Shown piece after piece: positions 34,401 to 40,608 of a DNA stretch of 64,000 bases (its first letter is position 1; each line of letters opens with the position of its first letter). The notes under the pieces are model-generated. The model was not told the DNA's origin and did not search any database. It saw only the letters and a list, made by a program, of their open reading frames with translations. The DNA is from Amycolatopsis pretoriensis (lineage in GTDB: Bacteria; Actinomycetota; Actinomycetes; Mycobacteriales; Pseudonocardiaceae): contig NZ_FNUJ01000021.1 in NCBI RefSeq assembly GCF_900107925.1, positions 1-64,000 of the forward strand, given 5' to 3'. A program made the translations under genes and the position numbers.

Positions 34401-34483
34401 ATCAAGGTCACATCGGTGAAGTCGATCTCCTGCTCGGCGCGGTAGGACCGCAGACCGCCGAATCTGAGGGTCAATGGCCTCAT
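31481..34483 (-). CDS. sbcC: SbcC-like SMC/Rad50 ATPase of a nuclease complex
   Basis: 1000 residues. N-terminal half-ATPase: 'MAIVGDTGAGKSSILEALSF' (Walker A, about 30-40), Q-loop 'VVLPQGRFQELLQAKDTDRT'. Two long coiled-coil arms meet at a zinc hook 'GEPCPICVRPLPGD' (about 465), the C-x2-C of Rad50/SbcC. The C-terminal half-ATPase has signature 'TLSGGETFLASLALALALVE' and Walker B 'EALFLDEGFGSLD'. With SbcD it should form a complex that cuts DNA ends and hairpins. It is the last gene of the nine-gene operon and overlaps sbcD by 4 bases. It seems dedicated to this locus, but a housekeeping role cannot be excluded. Confidence 0.92.
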   Translation of the reverse strand: MRPLTLRFGGLRSYRAEQEIDFTDVTLMAIVGDTGAGKSSILEALSFALYGGCTWDNRSSKGLIADGGDGTARAELTFQARNKVWKVTRTTSAGGSPPSVHRLEGVTDGSLVEGSRAVGDAVQKLVGLDHQAFLKAVVLPQGRFQELLQAKDTDRTAILKNVLGLDQLAEVRQQAVTTRERLEPLLQDLKHRRGLLLDDPANSIVDAEARRSAAAQQVTALEQLQRTVREARTAGDNAARKAKEHRTAASRLMNRLPDDIERRYHDLAGLDSRLTDETATVGKQLEDADDDAERLNATLTAADLAGTGIAGVTEALTTFKLLPNQLAELETQRRDIEEEKSAIGVEQAALVDRERDHVLLVTKAEDSEAEVEKAKTVHTNAVSELERCRTLLADARQAARTAKTSAASVGEIQKDLNDRKTDFNDASLAFSHADDAVKEARKYLEAMRRANSAAHAAAVSKAGEPCPICVRPLPGDFVAPATAETTQAARNLTKAEKRAGTAHTALTRAEVANETVRNRFEEAVKAAKTANSERDETYSAAAAALGDFLLEQDEESILAEVRSGAEQTAVTLEQVEAEAKAAHDAMTEGKARLRHDKEALAKRSENLVKLTLALERRRGQVLATYEVVPDQYRLHAEPTAEAIERGTKKAQQRLDELNSIKAKLDGVQKVIKSLRRQSKKLAEDRRASVELPVAELGRLVQSIADRTIGPAEMTGLAAAAQRPTPLSITTDARWALDVLGTVEGLVQRCLREAQVLEQNASTARNDADAKLAGVGITDESELEHRLTDTRTDVRQAQRDRAEAVAQEPICAELDARISATQPVVQSLRELAGLLADGKFPAAVVKRRQRALLGLASERLRSVTKERFAFSNDFRIVDGHTGQPRDVRTLSGGETFLASLALALALVELTSRGGGRVEALFLDEGFGSLDSNVLSEALEALTRQARDGRLVTVISHMRDVAENFDNVLLVTKKPGGSRAHWLSADERDQLITDEMTAGLLT

Positions 34484-35742
34484 CGCGCTGCCTCCTTGGC
34501 GACGGTGACGGTATCGGTTTCCAAGGGGGCACTGAGCAGGTCCTCCTCCGGCAGGACCACCTGGCGCTGTTCTTCGACCGCGGTCAGCACGTGGGCGAAG
34601 GTCGTCATGACCCGGTCGGCCGAGGTGCCACCGGTGCCTTGCTCGGTCAGGTAGTCGCGGAAGAGTTGCTGCAGGTCGGGCTCGACATCGGCCGCCACCA
34701 CCTCCGGGGTGAGAACTTCCAGACGCTGGTCCGCGCACACCTCGTTGATCTGGACGACGACCGCGTCCGGGAGGAGGGCGTGGACCTGTTCGGCCAAGGC
34801 CGGGTGTTGGGTCTCCGTGTGCACGGTGACCTGGCACAGCGCCCGGCCGACGGTGGGAGCGACCGCGACCAACTCCTCGAGGGTGCCCTCGAGGCGACTC
34901 AGTGGGCGGCCGCCGGTCAGTTCGAAGATGTGGATGTCAGCGGGCCGGCCGGGGTGGAGTTCCGCGAGGACAACGCTCTTGCGTTCTCCTTCCTCGCCGA
35001 AGTCGAGTTGGATCGGTGAGCCGGCGTACCGGCCGGTCACCTTGGCGCTGGGAAGTTTCTGGGGTTTGTGGATGTGGCCGAAGGCGGCGTAGCTGACGGA
35101 CGGCAGGTCGTCGGCGTTGGTGACGTAATAGTCGGAGGCGTGGACGGGACGCTCGCTGCCGGCGAAGTGCGCGCCGCCGACGTACTGGTGGGCGGCGAAG
35201 ATCGCGATGTCGCGGCGATCGTCGAACTCGCTCATCAGCCCGGCGGCGAGGGCCCGCTCCATCCGGCCGATGCGTTCGGCGTAGTCGCCGCGCCAGGAGC
35301 CGGGGTCGTCGAAGGCATCGACGTACCGGTTGGCGTTGACGAAGGGGAGTGCGGCGACCCGCGCCACGAAGCCGTCGGACGTGGGGAAGCGCAAGATGCC
35401 GCCGTCGGAGGGTGCTCGTGCCTTGTCCACGAAGTGGATCCCGCTGTCCGGGCCGAGGAGCTGGGCGAAGACGTTGAACAGCAGGGGCGAGTCGTGGTTG
35501 CCGCACACGACGACGACCGGAGCGACGGCCGCCAGTTCCTGAAGGACGGTCGTTGCTTTGCTCATGTCCTGGTAGGACGGTCGTGCGTGGTCGAACAGGT
35601 CGCCGGAGTGCACGATCAGGTCCGGCTTCTCCCGGCGCGCCAAGGCGATGATCTCGCCGAGGACCGCGTCGTGGTCGATGGCACGGGACTCGTTGTAAGT
35701 GACCCGGCCGAGATGCCAGTCGGATACGTGGAGGAGTTTCAT
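34480..35742 (-). CDS. sbcD: SbcD-like metallophosphoesterase nuclease
   Basis: 420 residues from the ATG at 35742. All Mre11/SbcD metal motifs are present: 'HVSDWHLG' (Asp8, His10), 'VHSGDLFDHARPS' (about 45), 'VVCGNHDSP' (about 79-86), 'IFAAHQYVGG' and 'YAAFGHIHKPQK'. The C-terminal capping region (about 280-420) is present. It supplies the endo/exonuclease activity of the SbcCD complex. Two bases separate it from the SF1 helicase gene upstream. Confidence 0.93.
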   Translation of the reverse strand: MKLLHVSDWHLGRVTYNESRAIDHDAVLGEIIALARREKPDLIVHSGDLFDHARPSYQDMSKATTVLQELAAVAPVVVVCGNHDSPLLFNVFAQLLGPDSGIHFVDKARAPSDGGILRFPTSDGFVARVAALPFVNANRYVDAFDDPGSWRGDYAERIGRMERALAAGLMSEFDDRRDIAIFAAHQYVGGAHFAGSERPVHASDYYVTNADDLPSVSYAAFGHIHKPQKLPSAKVTGRYAGSPIQLDFGEEGERKSVVLAELHPGRPADIHIFELTGGRPLSRLEGTLEELVAVAPTVGRALCQVTVHTETQHPALAEQVHALLPDAVVVQINEVCADQRLEVLTPEVVAADVEPDLQQLFRDYLTEQGTGGTSADRVMTTFAHVLTAVEEQRQVVLPEEDLLSAPLETDTVTVAKEAAR

Positions 35743-35744
35743 GG

Positions 35745-37058
35745 TCAGCCTGCCGTCACTCGGTGGTCTGAGAGGTGCGCGAGCATGGCCTGGTTGGCCT
35801 CCCAGCCGTCCGGGAACTTCGCGGGCACCCCGAGGTGCATGGGCTCGGTGGACGGGTGCGCGTCGAGCAGGTCTTGGATCCCGGCCCGGGCGACGACGAT
35901 GCAGGCGTGGCGGTGCCGGGAAGTGAGGACGCACAGCCGCCCGGACTCGAGGTGGAACGCGGTTGCGTCGCGGCGTCCGGAAAGCGGGTGCAGCACCAGA
36001 ACAACGTCGTACTCACTGCCCTGAAGCCGGTTCGCTGTATCGGCCTTGACCGCCAGGTTGCCGCGCTCACGGAGGGCCTGCCGGATAGCGAAGACCTGGT
36101 CGCGGTGGGCTGCCCCGATCGCTATGCGGTCGGTGGTGATAGCGACTTCGTCCTGGTGGCGCTCGGACCAGCTCGTGGCGCCGCGCTGAATGATCCGTTG
36201 GGCCAGGCCGACGATCGCGTCGACGGCCTGGCCATCGGTGCGCAGAGTGTGCCGGGCGGGCAGCTCGTGCAGCGCCCAGCCGGTGCGGGCGGCGACTTCG
36301 AGTGTGTCGTCGACCGGGCCGCCAAACCCTCGCGTCCGGTAGGCCAGCTGTCGCTGCTCGGCCGTGGTGGCCGCGCGGAAGCCGGTGAAAGGGTAGAACG
36401 CCGTCGAGACCGGTGGCGCGGCCGCCGCGGACAGTCGCCAGGACACCGGCAGCTGATGCACGGGCAGGTCGGGGTTGTGGCGGAGCAACGCGGCGACGGC
36501 ACTCTGCATCGGGTCCCACGTCAGCCCGTTCCAGCGCTCGACTTCGACGACCGAGAACGGGTCGAGCTGGCCGGGGTCCCCAACGAAGAGAGCGCGCTCG
36601 AACCGGCCGGCCACGCGCAGCAGCATGTCGGATCGCATCTGGTAGGCCTCGTCGATGATCGCCCACGGCCACGGACCGTCGGTGATGTAGACCCACTTCG
36701 CTGCCGTCCCGATGACGATCTGGGGATCGTGCAGGTGCTCGATGCGGTCGCCGATGGTCACATTGGCATGGGCGACTCGCGCGGTCGGGACGTAGCCCTG
36801 CGCGGAAAGCCTGCCGATGCGGACGGTGGGTGCTTGGCGGGCCATCCGGTCGATCAGGTCGTCGACCTGCTCGTTGGTCTGGGCGATGATCATCACGGGC
36901 TCACCGTGGCCGGCCAGCTCGATGGCGGTCCGTACGACGAGCGTCGACTTGCCCGCTCCCGGCGGCGAGTCGACGACGACGCCCCGCCGGGGACCTTGGG
37001 TGAAATCGGCCAGGACGTCCGTGATGACTCGTTCGACTTCCTGGGCGGCGTCGGTCAT
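35745..37058 (-). CDS. SF1-type DNA helicase/ATPase
   Basis: 437 residues from the ATG at 37058 (GAGGAG 6 bases upstream). Helicase motifs in order: Walker A 'DSPPGAGKSTLVVRTA' (about 30-45), motif Ia 'IIAQTNEQVDDLID', motif II 'WAIIDEAYQMRSD', motif III 'ALFVGDPGQLDPF', motif V/VI region 'TANRLQGSEYDVVLVLHPLS' and 'CVLTSRHRHACIVVA'. This is the compact Upf1-like/AAA_11-AAA_12 arrangement with no accessory domains. It overlaps the 502-aa orphan gene by 4 bases and precedes sbcD, so it probably unwinds substrate for the nucleases of the operon. Confidence 0.85.
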   Translation of the reverse strand: MTDAAQEVERVITDVLADFTQGPRRGVVVDSPPGAGKSTLVVRTAIELAGHGEPVMIIAQTNEQVDDLIDRMARQAPTVRIGRLSAQGYVPTARVAHANVTIGDRIEHLHDPQIVIGTAAKWVYITDGPWPWAIIDEAYQMRSDMLLRVAGRFERALFVGDPGQLDPFSVVEVERWNGLTWDPMQSAVAALLRHNPDLPVHQLPVSWRLSAAAAPPVSTAFYPFTGFRAATTAEQRQLAYRTRGFGGPVDDTLEVAARTGWALHELPARHTLRTDGQAVDAIVGLAQRIIQRGATSWSERHQDEVAITTDRIAIGAAHRDQVFAIRQALRERGNLAVKADTANRLQGSEYDVVLVLHPLSGRRDATAFHLESGRLCVLTSRHRHACIVVARAGIQDLLDAHPSTEPMHLGVPAKFPDGWEANQAMLAHLSDHRVTAG

Positions 37059-38563
37059 GACCACTCCTCGTCGGCGGTGTTGGCGTCATCCGCCCGCGGC
37101 GCCGCCACCGGAACGGGCGGCCCGCCGTGCGTCCACGGGGTGTCCTCGCGTGTGGGAAAGGAGCCACGCGGCCGGTAGGTGTCGGTGAGCGTGCTGAAGC
37201 ACACCTGTTGCCCGGGTAGGGGGATCGTCCCGGCCGGCGCTGTCCGGCCACGCCCCATGCCTCCGGCGAGCTCGAGCGTGATCTCGAGGTCGCCGGGTTC
37301 GCCGGTGACGCTGTGGATCTCACCCCGTTGCTGGGGGCGCGCCCGATCGGTCACCGTGGCGTCTCCGGGAGCCAAGCGCACGGGGTCGGCAGTGGATACG
37401 GTGATCAACGGACGGAGGACGGCGCGTCGACCAGCTCCGACGACCCGGTCGGGAACCACCGACGTGACGGTGCCCACGAAGGCCTCGCCGCTCAACCGGT
37501 ACTCGGCCATGACCAGGGGATCGTCGAAGGCCCGCTGTGCGTCATAAGCAGCCTGGTACTGTTCGAGGTCGCTGAGTCGCTGGGCCGCGGCCACCGCGCT
37601 GTCTCGCTTGGGCTGCGGGAAACCGCCGCCCGCGAGGTAGGTGTGAAAGTTGTAGTAGGCCTGTTTGTCGAGGTCCCAGCGTGCGGCGACGTGTGCGCCC
37701 GGTGGCTGCGCGCGGAGCAAACCGATCGCGTCCCACACCGAGTTCCACGTCGGTTCGAGCTGTGAGCGCAACGCGGACTCCAGCCTGGAGTAGGCCCGGC
37801 GCCGCTGAGCGTCTCCGGCCGCGCGGTCGTACTCGGTGATCGCCGGAGCCAGGACCTCACGGTCGAAGGTGGGGTCCGTTGCGGGCCCAGCCGGCGGTGA
37901 CAGCACCGGGTCCTCGGCCGCGAGCGCTGCCTCCGCGCCCGTCGAGCCCTCGGGCGGGGCGATCCAGCCCAGCTGCGCGGCGAGGTTCGCGTCTTCCAGA
38001 GAACTCTGCCCCGTGGCCCAGTGCCCGCTCAGGACACTGGTGGCCGACAGCAGCAGGGAGGAGCCGACGTACTCCGCCCGCTCCGCCAGAAAGGTGAGCC
38101 ACCTCCCCAGAATGGGTACGGAAACCTCAACGGCGTACTCGCCCGTCGTCGAGCGGAAGCGGGTCGAGCGGCCGAACAAGCGGAGGAACTCGATTCCCCG
38201 GTCGTTGGGCACCCACACCTGCGGTGCGTCGACCGCACATACCTTCTCCGGACCGCCGCGCCGGCCCACATTTTCGGTCATGCCGGCGAACGATCCGAAG
38301 TGCTGCAGGAAGATCATCGCCATGGAATGCGCGAAGTCGAACCGTTGGCCCCGGTCGCGGGGCTGCGGAACGATCAGTGTCCGGGGCCGGCCGCGTTCGT
38401 TGCCGATCATGACCGCCAAGGGGGCGTTCGCCTCGCCCGCCATCGCCAGTGGTACGCACACCAGGGGCTGAGCGCTGACGTGGACGTGGCGCACCGTCGT
38501 GATCGGTTGCGCGCGGTCTCTCTCGACAGCGTGTGCTCGGGCGAGAGCGGTGAGGGTACTCAT
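37055..38563 (-). CDS. Orphan 502-aa protein of the defence operon
   Basis: No family recognised. The N-terminal 200 residues are mixed alpha/beta with a hydrophobic stretch 'FDFAHSMAMIFLQHFGSFAG' and 'QVWVPNDRGIEFLRLFG'. A helical middle region (about 225-350) is rich in Arg/Gln/Tyr ('RRRAYSRLESALRSQLEPTW', 'KQAYYNFHTYLAGGGFPQPK'). The C-terminus (about 360-480) is beta-rich and could be an OB-like or beta-barrel domain ('SGEAFVGTVTSVVPDRVVGA', 'GDLEITLELAGGMG'). No catalytic motif, membrane segment or zinc site is visible. Overlaps of 4 bases on both sides tie it to the nuclease and the SF1 helicase, so it is likely a structural or DNA-binding subunit. Confidence 0.8.
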   Translation of the reverse strand: MSTLTALARAHAVERDRAQPITTVRHVHVSAQPLVCVPLAMAGEANAPLAVMIGNERGRPRTLIVPQPRDRGQRFDFAHSMAMIFLQHFGSFAGMTENVGRRGGPEKVCAVDAPQVWVPNDRGIEFLRLFGRSTRFRSTTGEYAVEVSVPILGRWLTFLAERAEYVGSSLLLSATSVLSGHWATGQSSLEDANLAAQLGWIAPPEGSTGAEAALAAEDPVLSPPAGPATDPTFDREVLAPAITEYDRAAGDAQRRRAYSRLESALRSQLEPTWNSVWDAIGLLRAQPPGAHVAARWDLDKQAYYNFHTYLAGGGFPQPKRDSAVAAAQRLSDLEQYQAAYDAQRAFDDPLVMAEYRLSGEAFVGTVTSVVPDRVVGAGRRAVLRPLITVSTADPVRLAPGDATVTDRARPQQRGEIHSVTGEPGDLEITLELAGGMGRGRTAPAGTIPLPGQQVCFSTLTDTYRPRGSFPTREDTPWTHGGPPVPVAAPRADDANTADEEWS

Positions 38564-39687
38564 GCCGCACCTCCGAGGATCTCGTCACGCAGGCGCTCGG
38601 CGAGCCGGAGCACCTGCGCGGCTTCGACCTCGTGTTCGCCCGGAGCGCGCTCGCCCGTCGCCAGCCCGAGTGCCGCGCCGACGGTGTCTACGCCTCCGAG
38701 CTCCTCCTGGACGGTTCGGCCCAGGGCCGCGGTGTGCCCGCGCGCTCCGGCTCGGCAGAAGTTCGTCATCTCGCAGATGTCCAGGCATTCGGGGGCGTAA
38801 CGGGCGTCGATCAGCTCGAGCGCCTCGCGAAGTTCTTCAGCCGGCCGAGTGGGTTGGCCAGCGTCGTCGCAGCCGAGGTCCAAGGTCAGGCCGGCGGGCA
38901 AGTCCGCGACGAGCGTCCTGATATCGGCGAGCCGGCTGAGCTGCCGCCGGACCACGGTCAGCTGCTTGCGCACGTCGATCAACGCGGCGATCGGACGATT
39001 GGAGAAGTCCGCCGGGCACACGAGGAACACCTCGTGGGACACCAGTTCGGGAGAGACCCCGAGCTCGTCGAACAGTGCGCGCATAGCAAGGACGTAGACG
39101 GCCGACTGCGTAGCCGCAGCGGCGACCTTGCGCGCGTCGGCGCGGCCGTCGATCACCGGGAACGACTTGATCTCCACGACGTGGAACCGGTCGCGCAGCC
39201 GGAACGCGACCAGATCGGGTTCCAGGTAGACGTTCCGTCCCCCGATGTCCATGCGGAGCAGCGGGTGGTCGAACAACGTGCCGGCGTCTTCGGCGGACCG
39301 TGCGGCCGTGGCCAGCAACTGCCGTGACCGGCGGTGACGTGCTTCGAGACTTTCGTGGCCGCCGACGCTGTTGAGGTCGTCGTAGGCGACTTCGGGCAAC
39401 GGCAGATCAACCAGTTCACGCAGCAGGCGCAGCAGTTCGGCACAGCCGTTCGCCTTGACCAAGGCCTCGAAGGCGACGCCTCGCGCGATCGCGAAGGGCG
39501 ACATGCCGAAGGCCGCGGGATAGCCGACGTGACCGGCCAGCGCTTGCTTGTCGACGCCGGCGGCGTCCAGAACACTGCGACGGGCACAGCCGGGGTTGCT
39601 GCTCAGCGCCGCGATCGTGCGGGCGTTGTGTTTCTTCGGCTCGGCCGGCCCACGGAGGGCGTCCAACCGGGTGTTGAGGTCGTTCAC
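38560..39687 (-). CDS. Cas4/AddB-like Fe-S PD-(D/E)XK nuclease
   Basis: 375 residues, GTG start. RecB-type nuclease core: 'RGVAFEALV' (Glu74), 'YLEPDLVAFRLRDRFHVVEI' and following 'KSF' (Asp158, Glu172-x-Lys174), and a later Gln/Tyr motif 'AATQSAVYVLAM'. Four cysteines are placed as in Cas4/AddB iron-sulphur nucleases: one near the N-terminus (Cys34, 'NPGCARRS') and three near the C-terminus (Cys301, 305, 311 in 'CLDICEMTNFC'). The C-x3-C spacing differs by one residue from the usual C-x2-C. It should cut single-stranded or end DNA. Translationally coupled to the 502-aa orphan. Confidence 0.8.
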   Translation of the reverse strand: MNDLNTRLDALRGPAEPKKHNARTIAALSSNPGCARRSVLDAAGVDKQALAGHVGYPAAFGMSPFAIARGVAFEALVKANGCAELLRLLRELVDLPLPEVAYDDLNSVGGHESLEARHRRSRQLLATAARSAEDAGTLFDHPLLRMDIGGRNVYLEPDLVAFRLRDRFHVVEIKSFPVIDGRADARKVAAAATQSAVYVLAMRALFDELGVSPELVSHEVFLVCPADFSNRPIAALIDVRKQLTVVRRQLSRLADIRTLVADLPAGLTLDLGCDDAGQPTRPAEELREALELIDARYAPECLDICEMTNFCRAGARGHTAALGRTVQEELGGVDTVGAALGLATGERAPGEHEVEAAQVLRLAERLRDEILGGAA

Positions 39688-39731
39688 GTGCTTGCTCTTC
39701 CTTCGCGGGGGAGCGCGGGCAGGAAGTCCGC

Positions 39732-40529
39732 TCAGTCGTTGGTCTTGGTTCGGGAAAGAACCTTCAAGGTCGAGCCGAACAGCTGCTGGGTCTCATCCAG
39801 CTGCCGCCTCGCGCGGGTAGCCGCTGTTTCGCGGTCCGCGTTGTCTGCGTCTTCGTGAATGTCCAGCTCCGCCCGGGCGGCGTCGGCGATCCTGCCGGGC
39901 CGCATCGAGTCGAACGACTCGGCCGCGCCGGGGATGTTCGTGGCGAACCGCCACAGCAGGTTTCGGGCGGGCAGGGTCGGTTCGGTCATCCGGCTGACCT
40001 GGTCAGCCAGGCCTATCGCGCCGGTGAGGAAGTCGACGCGCGCGCTCAGTGGCCCGATCATCCTGCGGGCCAAGGGCCAAGTCGACACCGCGAGCAGGCC
40101 TCTGGCCGGGACGAGCCGGTCGGCAGTCAGCGCGTTGCAGAGGTAGTAGGGGCGTGCGTGCGGCGACGACCGGAAGGACCGTTCCTCGTCGCGCCGCAAG
40201 CTCGTCAGTCGTGGGCTGGACATGCCGCCGCCGAAGAACGCCTCGTGCGCGGCGACGATCAACTTGGGTGCTGCCGGAGCGTTGAGCAATGTGAGTGCTC
40301 GGTGAACCTGGTCGCGGACCGGCAGCAGAGGCTCGTGCAGATCCGGTGGTTCGGGCTCCGGCTCAGGTGCTGTCAGGGCAGCGAGGGTCTCATCCCATGC
40401 TTCTTCTGCCCGGCGTAGTTCAGCCCGCAGGGTGCGCGCTTGGGCGCGGTCGCCGGATATGGCTGCCCGTCGCACTTCGGACCGGAGCGTCTCGATTCGA
40501 CGTTCCAGATCCTCCAGGGGCTCTGTCAT
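39732..40529 (-). CDS. Coiled-coil plus winged-helix-like protein of the defence operon
   Basis: 265 residues from the ATG at 40529 (MTEPLEDLERRIETLRSEVR). Residues 1-50 form a charged coiled coil. After an E-P-E-P linker, residues about 70-175 look like a winged-helix DNA-binding domain ('LIVAAHEAFFGGGMSSPRLT', 'RPYYLCNALTADRLVPARGL'). The C-terminal 60 residues are helical. No enzyme motif. It is separated from the helicase gene by 79 bases holding tandem repeats and perhaps a promoter, so it opens the second half of the operon. It may load the nuclease/helicase proteins on DNA. Confidence 0.75.
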   Translation of the reverse strand: MTEPLEDLERRIETLRSEVRRAAISGDRAQARTLRAELRRAEEAWDETLAALTAPEPEPEPPDLHEPLLPVRDQVHRALTLLNAPAAPKLIVAAHEAFFGGGMSSPRLTSLRRDEERSFRSSPHARPYYLCNALTADRLVPARGLLAVSTWPLARRMIGPLSARVDFLTGAIGLADQVSRMTEPTLPARNLLWRFATNIPGAAESFDSMRPGRIADAARAELDIHEDADNADRETAATRARRQLDETQQLFGSTLKVLSRTKTND

Positions 40530-40548
40530 GACCACCAGCCTAACAGAT

Positions 40549-40573
40549 TTCCAGCAAGTTCCAGCAAGTTCCA
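40549..40573. repeat. Tandem 10-base repeat between the two operon halves
   Basis: TTCCAGCAAG twice in tandem followed by TTCCA, 20 bases upstream of the 265-aa gene (minus strand) inside the only sizeable gap of the operon. Read on the minus strand, a TTGCTG/TAGGCT pair with a 19-base spacer could be a weak promoter. The repeats could be a binding site for an operon regulator. Confidence 0.5.
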
Positions 40574-40608
40574 CACTTTCGAGTGTTCGGGCAGTTCAGG
40601 TGGTTCGT

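Noticed and set aside
40549..40573. Tandem repeat considered as a CRISPR or minisatellite
   Set aside because: Only two and a half 10-base units with no spacers; better read as a possible binding site.
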